Of a DNA stretch of 64,000 bases, positions 34,489 through 43,736 are shown piece after piece. How positions within the stretch are numbered: the first letter of the stretch is position 1; the number at the start of each line of letters is the position of its first letter. Location: positions 1,986 to 65,985 of the forward strand of contig NZ_LMRV01000027.1 of NCBI RefSeq assembly GCF_001428245.1, written 5' to 3'. A program made the translations under genes and the position numbers. The notes under the pieces were generated by a model. The model saw only the letters and a list, made by a program, of their open reading frames with translations, had not been told where the DNA came from and did no database searches. This DNA is from Paenibacillus sp. Soil522 (GTDB taxonomy: Bacteria > Bacillota > Bacilli > Paenibacillales > Paenibacillaceae).

Positions 34489-37293
34489 ATGAATATGGAA
34501 ATCGGAGCAAGAGCGGTTGTGAAGTTTGATGCGGAAGCCGTGAAAATTAATGAAACTCCTCATATTTTGCTATGCGCTTCGCTGTTTTACTTCCGCATTC
34601 CAAGAGCGCTTTGGAAGGAGCGGATGGAGCAGCTGAAAGCATTCGGCTATAACAGCATCGATGTCTACTTTCCGTGGAACTATCACGAAACGGCGGAAGG
34701 GGAATGGGATTTCAGCGGGGAGCGTGACGTTGCCGCATTTCTGAAAACGGCGGCGGAGACAGGCTTATACGTCATAGCAAGACCGGGTCCCTACATCTGC
34801 TCCGAATGGGATGGAGGCGCTCTGCCCGCCTATCTGCTGACTAAAGGCTTGAAGCTTCGTGACAATGATCCCGGCTTTCTAAGCTGCGTTTCGGGTTGGT
34901 TTGACCGCATTTTGCCTTTATTGAAGGCGAGTCAAGCGGGAGAGGGCGGAACCGTGATCGGCGTTCAGCTCGATAATGAGCTTGATTTCTATGATTGCCA
35001 GGACCCAAAAGGATATATAGCTGCCCTGCGCGATATGGCGCTTCAGCACGGCATTACGGTTCCGCTGTTCGCCTGCGCCGGGCAAGGCGGCTTGCTTCAA
35101 GCTTCGGGGCTCGCGGACAATGTGGTGCCGACCTGCAACTTTTATCCGGATAACCGGGAGGCCGAATTTGAGGAGAAGGTGCTTCACTACGGCAATGCCG
35201 CAGCTAAACTCGGTTACCCGCTGCTCGTAACGGAGACGAATCGGTCGCATTACCTGCTGCGCAGATTGCTCTCCTGCGGAGTCAAGCTGCTCGGTCCTTA
35301 TCTTCAGGTGTCGGGTACGGATTTCGGCTTTACGAACGCGACGAACAACTGGGGCAAACCGCTGGCGTTCATGACCTCGGATTATGATTTCGGCGGCATG
35401 ATCTCTCCGGAAGGTCATATCCGCGGGGAAGCGTATGAGGGCAGGCTGCTAAGCCGGCTAATCGCGGCTTACGGAGCCCCGCTTGCAGAGGCTGCGGCAG
35501 ATAGCGGCGTATCCGCCAAATGGTCGATGGCCGGAGATTGCGGGAGAGTGGCCGGTCCTTATGCCTTGCAGCTAAAAGGCGGCGGAAGCCTTCTGTTCGT
35601 AACGAATCTGGATGACAGGGATAAAGAGGCAGCAGTTGTCATTGCCGGCGAAGCGAATGCTGCAGCCGAAATCGGCCTCACGCTCAGAGCCGGAAGATCG
35701 CTGGCGCTTCCTTTCCAGGTTCCGCTCGGCCTGTGGGGCTGCGGGGGACAGCTTGAAAGTTCGACGGCAGAGCTTTATATGGCACAATCTTCCTATGAAG
35801 GAGTAAGCCTTGCCTTTCATACCGAAGGAAAAGGAGAAATCATTCTGCAGCTCGAAGCGCCGTTTGAAGTGAAGGCGGTCAATGTAACGGCCGAATCGGT
35901 TGAAAGCCGGTTAACGGTAGCTTTTGACGGGAATGAGGATGGCTTCTGTACGATTCTTACTGCTGACGGGCGTGAGCTGAAGCTGTTTATAACCGACAGA
36001 ATGAAAGCGCTTTATGCGGAAGGCGTAGACGATTGCGGCGTCATGCAGTATGGCGAACCGCTGCTTTACCCGGAAACCTCTGAGGAGGCGGCAGCCGATT
36101 GGCGTCTCCGCATCTTCGATGCTGCAGTGCCGATGACAGCGGAAGCCGAGGGCGGGCGGCCCACTGAGGAGAAGGCGGATTACTTGGAGCACGGCGGCAT
36201 ATACCGCGGTTACGCCTGGTATGAAGCGGCAGTTCGGCTGCCTGAAGATAAGGCGGTACAAGGGGTGCTGATCCGGCAGGGCAGTGACGTCATATCGCTG
36301 TATGCGGGAGGCCAATACGCCGGTACGGTTGCGCCGGGCGGAGGCAGCTCCTTCCTGCCGCTCAGCGGCGGTCTTCGTGACGAAAGGCTGCTTGCCAGAG
36401 TAGAAATTTGGGGACATTCGAACTTTGACGACGCTAGACTGCCCGGGCTGCGCCTGCATGCGATGAAGGGGCTTACAGGGTTGTCGGCCGTAACGGAGAT
36501 TCGTGACCTCAGCCGCAATTGGAGCGTATATCGCACGGCGGATCGGGCCTTGCGCACGGAGCTGACTGCATCACCCGACTGCAGTTTGTGGCCGGTCGTA
36601 AACTTTGGGGGCTGGCTGTCTCCCGATCACCCGGCGTTCGAATATTACCGGAAAACGTTCCAAGCATCCGAGTCTGCCAGCTCTTGGACGCTGCATTTCC
36701 AAGGCATCCAGTCATTGGCCCGGCTGTTCGTAGGCGGCAAGGAGATCGGAGCGGTGAATCCGTTCGACCCCTACCTCGATATTTCTGAGCATGTAACGGC
36801 TGGAGAAATAGTGGAGCTGACGGTATACGTCGAGAGAGTGCTCGGTTTACCGTCCGGACAGGTGTACTTGTATGAAGGCGTCGCTGCTGCAGAGTGGTCG
36901 GTTAGCGGAGCGGAGGAGAAGGAGCTGTTCGCGCATGCAGAGATGCTGCGGACGGATGTAAGATCGGCAGAGCTCCCCGTCGTCTTGGAGCCGGGCGAGA
37001 CAGCCTGGCTGTATGCTTCTACGGTCAATTCGGAAGCGGGGACGGGCTGGCGTGCAAGGGCAGCCGGGTCAGGACTTAAGCTGACTGTGTTCTTAGAGGA
37101 GCGGATCGTTGGACGGATTTGGCTGCCAAGCAACGATGCGAGCCGGCCTGTCTTTTCGGGCGGAAGCCCGGATTCCTTCTATTTGCCGGGAGCCTGGTAT
37201 GAGGCGGATAAGGGAAGGCTGGCGATTTTAGTGGAAGCGGTGGACCGGAATACGCAAGGCCGATTGGAATCGGTTCAATTCATAGCCGTCTAG
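34489..37293 (+). CDS. GH35-type beta-galactosidase
   Basis: 934 residues. The N-terminal TIM barrel shows GH35 features: YFRIPRALWKERMEQLKAFG, WNYHE, RPGPYICSEWDGGALPAYLL and VQLDNELDFYD (acid/base Glu), with a likely nucleophile Glu in LLVTETNRSHY. Extra C-terminal beta-sandwich domains include YRKTFQASES and LHFQGIQSLARLFVGG. No signal peptide, so it works inside the cell on imported oligosaccharides. GGGGG upstream, LacI and CcpA sites before it, and sugar permeases following define a sugar-uptake operon; beta-galactosidase specificity is inferred from family. Confidence 0.85.
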   Translation: MNMEIGARAVVKFDAEAVKINETPHILLCASLFYFRIPRALWKERMEQLKAFGYNSIDVYFPWNYHETAEGEWDFSGERDVAAFLKTAAETGLYVIARPGPYICSEWDGGALPAYLLTKGLKLRDNDPGFLSCVSGWFDRILPLLKASQAGEGGTVIGVQLDNELDFYDCQDPKGYIAALRDMALQHGITVPLFACAGQGGLLQASGLADNVVPTCNFYPDNREAEFEEKVLHYGNAAAKLGYPLLVTETNRSHYLLRRLLSCGVKLLGPYLQVSGTDFGFTNATNNWGKPLAFMTSDYDFGGMISPEGHIRGEAYEGRLLSRLIAAYGAPLAEAAADSGVSAKWSMAGDCGRVAGPYALQLKGGGSLLFVTNLDDRDKEAAVVIAGEANAAAEIGLTLRAGRSLALPFQVPLGLWGCGGQLESSTAELYMAQSSYEGVSLAFHTEGKGEIILQLEAPFEVKAVNVTAESVESRLTVAFDGNEDGFCTILTADGRELKLFITDRMKALYAEGVDDCGVMQYGEPLLYPETSEEAAADWRLRIFDAAVPMTAEAEGGRPTEEKADYLEHGGIYRGYAWYEAAVRLPEDKAVQGVLIRQGSDVISLYAGGQYAGTVAPGGGSSFLPLSGGLRDERLLARVEIWGHSNFDDARLPGLRLHAMKGLTGLSAVTEIRDLSRNWSVYRTADRALRTELTASPDCSLWPVVNFGGWLSPDHPAFEYYRKTFQASESASSWTLHFQGIQSLARLFVGGKEIGAVNPFDPYLDISEHVTAGEIVELTVYVERVLGLPSGQVYLYEGVAAAEWSVSGAEEKELFAHAEMLRTDVRSAELPVVLEPGETAWLYASTVNSEAGTGWRARAAGSGLKLTVFLEERIVGRIWLPSNDASRPVFSGGSPDSFYLPGAWYEADKGRLAILVEAVDRNTQGRLESVQFIAV

Positions 37294-37319
37294 CCTATGA
37301 CAACGAGAGGGGAATGAGG

Positions 37320-38288
37320 ATGGAAACAGCTTTAGTCGAAAGGGTGCCCGCGAAAAAGCTGCAGCGAACGAGCAGCGCCAAGTTGAGACGATTTTGGAAT
37401 AACAAAACGCTGCTGCTCATGTGCGTGCCGGCCATCATCTTTTTTATCGTTTTTGCCTACCTGCCGATGCCCGGCCTGTATTTGGCTTTTATTAACTACA
37501 ATTACTCCGACGGCATCTTCAAAAGTCCATTTGTCGCATTTGATAACTTTCGCTTTCTCGTCATTAACGGAGACTTGTGGCGGCTTTCGTTCAATACGGT
37601 TGCCTATAATCTTGTATTCATCGTTTTAGGAAATGTGCTGCAAATTTTTGTCGCCATCCTGCTGAACGAGATCCGCAGGAAATGGTTCAAAAAAGTAACG
37701 CAAACGCTCATGTTCCTGCCTCACTTTATATCGGCGGTCCTTATCGGCCTGATCGCCTACAACGTTTTGAGCTACGATTACGGCTTGCTGAACAGTATTT
37801 TAGGATCTCTGGGCATGGAGCCTGTCAAGACGTATTCCGATCCGAAAATATGGCCGTTTATTATCGTGCTGACCTTCCTGTGGCAGTCGACGGGATACGG
37901 ATCCATCGTTTATTTTGCGGCTATTATGGGGCTAGATAACGAGATTATCGAAGCATCGGAAATCGACGGCGCCAATGCGTTCCAACGCATCATTTATATC
38001 GTGCTTCCTTGGCTGAAGCCTACCTTCATCATTCTGATGCTGTTCTCGCTCGGCGGCATTCTCAAAGGAAACTTCGGTCTGTTCTTCAACCTGGTGGGAG
38101 CTAACAATACGGCATTGTATCCAACGACGGATATTATCGAAACGTATGTGTTCCGCTCCCTCATGACAAACTTCAACTTCTCGATCGGCAGCGCCGTGAG
38201 CCTCTATCAGTCGGTATTTGGCTTTGTCGTCGTCTTGACCGCTAACTGGCTCGTGAAGAAGACTTCGCCCGAAAACTCGTTATTCTAG
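37320..38288 (+). CDS. Sugar ABC transporter permease (LplB-like)
   Basis: 322 residues with six predicted membrane helices and the MalF-type EAA loop ASEIDGANAFQRIIYIVLP. Resembles LplB/YtcO-family permeases of oligosaccharide importers. ATG at 37320 has GAGAGGGG seven bases upstream; an earlier ATG is too close to it. Pairs with the 38301 permease. No ATPase gene is present, so a shared MsmX/UgpC-like ATPase encoded elsewhere is expected. Confidence 0.85.
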   Translation: METALVERVPAKKLQRTSSAKLRRFWNNKTLLLMCVPAIIFFIVFAYLPMPGLYLAFINYNYSDGIFKSPFVAFDNFRFLVINGDLWRLSFNTVAYNLVFIVLGNVLQIFVAILLNEIRRKWFKKVTQTLMFLPHFISAVLIGLIAYNVLSYDYGLLNSILGSLGMEPVKTYSDPKIWPFIIVLTFLWQSTGYGSIVYFAAIMGLDNEIIEASEIDGANAFQRIIYIVLPWLKPTFIILMLFSLGGILKGNFGLFFNLVGANNTALYPTTDIIETYVFRSLMTNFNFSIGSAVSLYQSVFGFVVVLTANWLVKKTSPENSLF

Positions 38289-38300
38289 GAGGTGTCGAAT

Positions 38301-39212
38301 ATGGAAAATACGGAAGAATCACGGAGCATTCGTACGGACATAAGCGGAATTGTCGTTAAAGTCTTCGGATATCTCTTCATTTCGTTCTTTGCGCTATGTT
38401 GTCTATTGCCCTTCTTGCTCGTTCTCGGCACCTCGCTCACAGCGGAGGGCACGATCAAGAAGTACGGCTTTAACTTTTGGCCGCGCGACTTTAGCACGTT
38501 TGCCTACAAAATCGTTTTTGAAAATCCTGATCTTATTATCGGCTCTTATCTCGTCACGATGGGGATCACGGTTGTCGGCACCGCACTGGGCCTCTTCCTC
38601 GTAGCGATGACCGGCTATGCGCTGCAGCGCCCGGATTTCGGCTACCGTAACGGTATCTCGTTTTTCATTTATTTCACAACGCTGTTCTCCGGCGGGCTTG
38701 TCCCGTTTTACCTGCTGGTGACGCAGTATTTGAGCTTGAAGGACAGTTACCTTGCCGTTCTGCTTCCGGGGCTGCTCAGTCCGTTTCTCATTATTATGAT
38801 GAAGAGCTTTGTCCGTTCCATTCCGCATGCAATTACCGAATCGGCTAAAATCGACGGCGCCGGAGACTTTACTATTTTTATGAAGCTGATTTTGCCGATG
38901 ACCACGCCCGCGTTAGCGACAATCGGTCTGTTTATCGCACTCGGCTACTGGAATGAGTGGTACAACTCCATGCTTTTTCTGTCGCCGGATTTGAAGTACC
39001 GTCCGCTTCAGCTGTTTTTGTATAACGTCGTTACCAGCGCAGACTTTATCCGCAATTCCGCGGCCGCCTCTAATGTGGAGCTCCGGGACATGCCTCTGGA
39101 ATCGATGAAGATGGCTACCGCAGTTGTAGCCACGGGGCCTGTCATTTTGTTCTATCCATTTGTGCAGCGGTATTTCATCAAAGGAATTACAGTTGGCGCT
39201 GTAAAAGGCTGA
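38301..39212 (+). CDS. Sugar ABC transporter permease (LplC/YtcP-like)
   Basis: 303 residues, six membrane helices, EAA loop ESAKIDGAGDFTIFMKLILP, and the typical C-terminus FVQRYFIKGITVGAVKG. ATG at 38301 with GGAGG upstream is chosen over a GTG nine bases earlier. Forms the importer pore with the 37320 permease. Confidence 0.9.
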   Translation: MENTEESRSIRTDISGIVVKVFGYLFISFFALCCLLPFLLVLGTSLTAEGTIKKYGFNFWPRDFSTFAYKIVFENPDLIIGSYLVTMGITVVGTALGLFLVAMTGYALQRPDFGYRNGISFFIYFTTLFSGGLVPFYLLVTQYLSLKDSYLAVLLPGLLSPFLIIMMKSFVRSIPHAITESAKIDGAGDFTIFMKLILPMTTPALATIGLFIALGYWNEWYNSMLFLSPDLKYRPLQLFLYNVVTSADFIRNSAAASNVELRDMPLESMKMATAVVATGPVILFYPFVQRYFIKGITVGAVKG

Positions 39213-39288
39213 TGTGCCGGGGGTCTATAAAGGGCCTCTTCACATAACGGGCAATGCCCGATTCATAAAAACAAAGGGGAGTAACGCT

Positions 39289-40899
39289 ATGTCCAATTTC
39301 AAGAAGGTTTCCGCTTTGATGATCGCGATCATCATGATCTTCAGCCTTGCAGCTTGTTCAGGCTCGGGCAACAATGGAGAAAGTAAGGTAGGCGGCAAGA
39401 ACGAGGGCACAGGCAATAAAGGCAGCACGAATACGGCAGCGGGCAATAAAGGCGCAGATACGTCCAAGTTCGTAAAAATCAGCTACGTCGTACTGGGCAA
39501 TAAGCCGACCAACGGGCAGTTCGAGAAAGTGCTCGCTGAAGTAAACAAATTGATGAAAGAAAAAATTAACGCCGAGCTGGAGTGGAAGTGGGTTGAATGG
39601 GCAGATTGGCAAACCAAATACAACCTGCTGCTGGCATCAGGCGAACCGGTAGATTTAATTACGATCGGTACCGACTGGCTTGATACTTGGGGCAATGCGC
39701 AGCGGGGAGCCTTCATGAATCTTGATGATTTGCTGCCGGAATATGCGCCTCAAACGTGGAGCTCCATCCCGGAAGAGGATTGGTCGGAGAGCAAGTATAA
39801 GGGGAATATCGTGCTGATTCCGGAAAACAATTATACGCAATGGGTTAATCATGGCTTCTTCTACCGCGGAGATTGGGCTAAGGAAGCGGGCATGACCGAG
39901 CCGATCAAGGATTGGGATGGCATTGGTCAATATCTGCAGTTCGTTAAGGACAACAAAGAAGACGTTATTCCATGGGATGCCGTTGCATCAGTAAGCACAT
40001 TTGGCGGATATGCGCAATCCTACACGGATAATTTAGAACTTCCGATTTCGACTGGCTATTTGCCTGTATTTACGACTAAATCGTTTGAAGAGAAATATAC
40101 GGTAGTAAGCCCGGTATTCGAGGATACCTTCCTTCATTTTGCTACCCTTATGAAAGACTGGGCGGATAAAGGCTACTGGCGCGAGGATGTGCTGAACAAC
40201 AAAAACGATAACCGTTCCGCTTTGCGTGCCGGATTATCGGGACTGGATCAGCATCATACGCAAACCTTCGGCGGTCTGCGCGTTACGATGGATAAGGATC
40301 AGCCTGGCTCCGAGCTGCAAATGTTTCCTTTTGCGCGGACATCGGGCAACAATCTGACTGAGCTGTCCATCACGCATGGCGGAACATCCGTAGGCGCACA
40401 CAGCAAAAACCCTGAACGCGCGCTCATGGCTTACGACTTGATTCGCAATGACGAGCAAATTTATCACCTCATCAACTATGGCTTGGAAGGCGTGCAATAT
40501 GAAATCAAGGACGGCAAGCGTGTTCAGCCGGAAGGCTATGACGAAGCTAAGGATGCCTTCTACGCCGATTTCTGGGGCGGACGGGTCGATAAATTCGAAA
40601 TTCCGAGCGCGACGACATGGGATCAGCTGGAAGAAACGCTCTACGCGGAATATGACAAAATCAAAAAGTCTTATCCTTACGGTCAATTCGTATTCGATAA
40701 GACGCCGGTTGAAGCCGAGCTTACAGCGATCACACAGGTTACGGGCGAGATGGGACCTGCGATTACGTACGGCAAAGCTGGAGATCCTGCGAAAGCTGTC
40801 GAGGAGTTCCGCAGCAAGCTGAAAACGGCCGGCTACGACAAGGTGCTTGCCGAGCTGCAGCGTCAATTGGACGTCTATAAGCAGCTGATTGAAGGCTAG
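39289..40899 (+). CDS. Sugar ABC transporter binding lipoprotein (LplA-like)
   Basis: 536 residues, signal with lipobox SLAAC, then a Gly/Asn-rich linker and a family 1 extracellular binding fold of the large LplA type. Residues such as EWKWVEWADWQTKYNL and AYDLIRNDEQIYHLINYGL occur in this group. ATG at 39289 with AAGGGGAG upstream. It recognises the oligosaccharide for the two permeases; ligand unknown. A terminator follows the gene. Confidence 0.85.
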   Translation: MSNFKKVSALMIAIIMIFSLAACSGSGNNGESKVGGKNEGTGNKGSTNTAAGNKGADTSKFVKISYVVLGNKPTNGQFEKVLAEVNKLMKEKINAELEWKWVEWADWQTKYNLLLASGEPVDLITIGTDWLDTWGNAQRGAFMNLDDLLPEYAPQTWSSIPEEDWSESKYKGNIVLIPENNYTQWVNHGFFYRGDWAKEAGMTEPIKDWDGIGQYLQFVKDNKEDVIPWDAVASVSTFGGYAQSYTDNLELPISTGYLPVFTTKSFEEKYTVVSPVFEDTFLHFATLMKDWADKGYWREDVLNNKNDNRSALRAGLSGLDQHHTQTFGGLRVTMDKDQPGSELQMFPFARTSGNNLTELSITHGGTSVGAHSKNPERALMAYDLIRNDEQIYHLINYGLEGVQYEIKDGKRVQPEGYDEAKDAFYADFWGGRVDKFEIPSATTWDQLEETLYAEYDKIKKSYPYGQFVFDKTPVEAELTAITQVTGEMGPAITYGKAGDPAKAVEEFRSKLKTAGYDKVLAELQRQLDVYKQLIEG

Positions 40900-40911
40900 A
40901 AGGCTAACGGT

Positions 40912-40971
40912 AAACAGCGCAAGAGGAGATTCCATGCACGAGGGTGCATGACTCCTTTTGCGCTGTTTTTT
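40912..40971 (+). terminator. Rho-independent terminator with nested hairpin
   Basis: AACAGCGCAAGAGGAG pairs with CTCCTTTTGCGCTGTT, enclosing a smaller ATGCAC/GTGCAT hairpin, followed by a T-run. Ends the GH35 operon. Confidence 0.85.
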
Positions 40972-41244
40972 CATGTTGGCTGAACATCATAAATGCCTGT
41001 TCGATTGATCATTTGTTTGCTGCTCATAGTCAAAATCTCCCCGGACTCCGGCTTCATTAATGTGGGAAAATTGTACGATGTTTCCTGTTTTGCGTTGTGA
41101 TAAAGTGAGTGAATAATTGCGGCATGCGAATAGGAGGCGACCGTAACGAATACGATTTGGTTCATTCGCACCGGAATCCGGGACCGGCTCGAGGCCATTT
41201 ACCGGTTATGCCAAGCATGGATTGCGAAATATCCGTTTATCAGG

Positions 41245-43302
41245 TTGGCGTACACGATCTTTTCATGGCTTTCGTTGACTGCGTTTGTCTTAAGCCTGTT
41301 TTTCATTGAAGACTCCCGCACCATGATGGTTCAATATTTATGGTCGTTTTATGTCTTGCTGCAATTTTGGTTTCTGTGCCGGAGCAAAACGCTGCCGTGG
41401 AAGACTGTCGTTCTGTTCGTCCTGGCGGGCATCTTTCTTGTCGTGCCGATCACGGCGCTTACGGTCAATGCCGTCCATGCGCTCGTCGGCGGGCAAACAT
41501 CCGACACCTGGTCCGTTGCCGTCATTACGCCGATTTTTGAGGAAACGTGGAAGCTCCTTCCGCTCGGCGTTTTTCTGCTGTTCTCGCGCCGCGCTTCCGC
41601 CTTGAGCTTAAGCGATTATACGCTGATCGGCGCGGCGGCGGGAGTCGGCTTCCAGCTGATGGAGGAGTTATCCCGCCGATGGCTGAATTCAGGTTTAATC
41701 GGGGATAAGTTTGGCTACAGCCATACGTTGCTGGGCGGCGAAACGATCCACTGGGACTTGTTCGCGCTGTTTCCCGGACGTTTCGAAGAAAGCTGGCTGC
41801 CATCGATGATGAGTGTCGGCCATCCCGTACATACCGCCATGATCGCGCTGGCCTGCGGAATCGCTTACCGGCTGCGGACAAGATTGACGAGATGGGTTTT
41901 TCTGTTCCCGGCACTGATTCTGCTCTGGTCAATCTTGGACCACGCTGCCTATAACGGCCAGTACAAGCTGCCGGATTGGCTGTTTACCCTTCATGAATGG
42001 GCTGGCAACGGATATAAGACGCAGCCGGTGTTCCTTATGATGCTTACGGCATCGCTGTTTGCTGATTATTGGTCGCTGAACAAAGTACAGAGCAGCCTTC
42101 CTGCGTTGCCGAACGAGTTTCTTCTTAATCCGTTCTCTGAGCTGTGGAACATCGTCCACGTTCTTTTCCTGGACCGGGGGAAATTCGGCTATTGGCTCTG
42201 CTTCTACCGGGAGCGGCGGGAGCTTGGATTTAATTTGCTTTATGGAAACGAGGAAGCGGCAGGCAGACAGGAGCAAGTCCGTGAACGGATGAGGGTTGTT
42301 TACCTTGTGCTTACCGGACTTGCGGCCGTACTGCTTGCAGCCGGTCTGTTCGCAGGCATGGAGGCCTACTTGGGCGACGATGAAACGGCTTGCTTCTCTT
42401 GTCTGTTCGACTCCTTGCAAAATTGGTGGGATCGTCTGGAATGGTATGAGCAAGGTGCGATCATGCTAGGCGCTCTTGCGCTATCGCTGCTGTTCGTCGG
42501 GTTTTGGCCGGCTGTCGGCATCGCGCTGACTGCTTCGGGTATCGCCGGCAGCGGACATGAGATTGCAGGCTATATCCGCGATCCCAAGAAGCTGCTGACG
42601 CCCGAGAATGCACTCGCCGCAGCGGCAGGCATTATACTAAGCCGAATACCGTTTGGCAGAGCGCTCGGATGGGCGGGGAAGAAGGGGCGCGGCTATTTGC
42701 GCAAGCTCCTCGATAAGCTGGGCTTCCGGAGACCGGATGCCGACGTTCCCAATAAACCACCGAAGAACGATGGCACAGGCCCCGGCAAGCATCCGGAAGA
42801 TCCGAAGAAGCCGGATGACGATGCTCCGGAGGATAAGGATAAGCAAGATGATAATGACGACGATAAGGCAGCAGTGGCAGGTAAACAGTACAACGAGGTC
42901 GAAATTGTCGATCATCGGGGAAATCCGCTTGGCGAGTTCGATGAAATCGATCTGGAGAAGGGCATTTTCTACGAAGATAAGACAGCCAAAGGGCTGGATC
43001 GCATCAATCCGCGAACGGGACAGCCCTCGCAGACGCCGCAGCAATTTGCCGACAAGCAAATACTCGGAAAGACGCGAACGCGGATTGAAAATATGATGGA
43101 AAAAGCGGTCTCGACAAGGCCGACACCTAACGGGTCTCCCGATGTGCCCGATTTGCAAGAGATTAAATCGATCCGCGACTTCGTATTCCGGCTGGATGGA
43201 GACACCCCGGCGCTCCGAAGCGCCGTCGAGAATAGCTTGAATCAGCTGAGAGCGGAATTTCCGGAATATACATTTAACGTTCTGTTTGGAGGGAAACCGT
43301 AA
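41245..43302 (+). CDS. PrsW-type intramembrane protease fused to REase-fold toxin domain
   Basis: At least 685 residues. Residues ~1-300 form a PrsW/CPBP-like membrane protease with PIFEETWKLLP, FQLMEELSR, GHPVHTAMIA and LLWSILDHAAYN, the conserved Glu and His sets. Two more hydrophobic segments (~355-380 and 410-440) and a PRO/LYS/ASP linker (about 495-550) follow. The last ~130 residues (EFDEIDLEKGIFYEDKTAKG, QFADKQILGKTRTRIENM) look like a restriction-endonuclease-fold toxin with the D...ExK site. The frame continues upstream to 41134 with no standard start: AGGAGG at 41132 precedes GTA (41143) and ACG (41146), so translation may start there. Immunity-like gene overlaps the stop. Confidence 0.75.
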   Translation: MAYTIFSWLSLTAFVLSLFFIEDSRTMMVQYLWSFYVLLQFWFLCRSKTLPWKTVVLFVLAGIFLVVPITALTVNAVHALVGGQTSDTWSVAVITPIFEETWKLLPLGVFLLFSRRASALSLSDYTLIGAAAGVGFQLMEELSRRWLNSGLIGDKFGYSHTLLGGETIHWDLFALFPGRFEESWLPSMMSVGHPVHTAMIALACGIAYRLRTRLTRWVFLFPALILLWSILDHAAYNGQYKLPDWLFTLHEWAGNGYKTQPVFLMMLTASLFADYWSLNKVQSSLPALPNEFLLNPFSELWNIVHVLFLDRGKFGYWLCFYRERRELGFNLLYGNEEAAGRQEQVRERMRVVYLVLTGLAAVLLAAGLFAGMEAYLGDDETACFSCLFDSLQNWWDRLEWYEQGAIMLGALALSLLFVGFWPAVGIALTASGIAGSGHEIAGYIRDPKKLLTPENALAAAAGIILSRIPFGRALGWAGKKGRGYLRKLLDKLGFRRPDADVPNKPPKNDGTGPGKHPEDPKKPDDDAPEDKDKQDDNDDDKAAVAGKQYNEVEIVDHRGNPLGEFDEIDLEKGIFYEDKTAKGLDRINPRTGQPSQTPQQFADKQILGKTRTRIENMMEKAVSTRPTPNGSPDVPDLQEIKSIRDFVFRLDGDTPALRSAVENSLNQLRAEFPEYTFNVLFGGKP

Positions 43303-43631
43303 TGTCCATTAGCGCTTTTATACCCGAGCCCGTCAATGATTTCGAACGGAAATTCAACGTGCCCGTCGCGGCCGAGTCATTCTTCTCGGAATGCTGGGAG
43401 CCTGCCGCGGAAGCATTAGGCTTGAAGTGGGTGCCCATCTTCTCCACCGGGATCGACGTCATGAAAGAAGATTTGCCTGCGGTGCTGGATGAGCTGGCCC
43501 GGTTGAAGCAGTGGGCCTTAAGCCAAGCCGGCGGGGAACGGATGGCAAAGCTGGCGAGCCGGATCGAATTGCTGCAGACGGAGCTTCCCAAAGCATTGCA
43601 GCGGGATGGGGCCGTTGTTTATATCGGGTAA
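43302..43631 (+). CDS. Probable immunity protein of the PrsW-REase toxin
   Basis: 109 residues, soluble, rich in helices and acidic residues, without a domain I recognise. Its start overlaps the toxin stop (TAATG, sharing one base) and it is the only gene downstream, the standard arrangement of toxin-immunity pairs. GGAGGG lies just before it. Its role as an antidote is inferred from position alone. Confidence 0.6.
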   Translation: MSISAFIPEPVNDFERKFNVPVAAESFFSECWEPAAEALGLKWVPIFSTGIDVMKEDLPAVLDELARLKQWALSQAGGERMAKLASRIELLQTELPKALQRDGAVVYIG

Positions 43632-43670
43632 TGCTGCTGCAGCCGATTGAGTGGATAACAGAGCTTTAAA

Positions 43671-43721
43671 AAGAAATAGTGGCTGTTCCTAAGATCATTG
43701 TTGACCTTAGGGGCAGCCACT
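43671..43721 (-). terminator. Rho-independent terminator (minus strand)
   Basis: AGTGGCTG / CAGCCACT stem containing an inner CTAAG/CTTAG pair; on the minus strand it is followed by ATTTCTTTTT. It ends the RacA-like gene, and may also end the toxin-immunity transcript. Confidence 0.7.
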
Positions 43722-43736
43722 CTCTATTCCATCGCC

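Noticed and set aside
40234..40974. A 246-codon minus-strand frame over the LplA-like binding-protein gene
   Set aside because: Antisense to a clear lipoprotein gene, low-complexity residue mix, no start site.
41929..42453. A 174-codon minus-strand frame within the PrsW-toxin gene
   Set aside because: Antisense shadow of a confident protease domain; no ribosome binding site.
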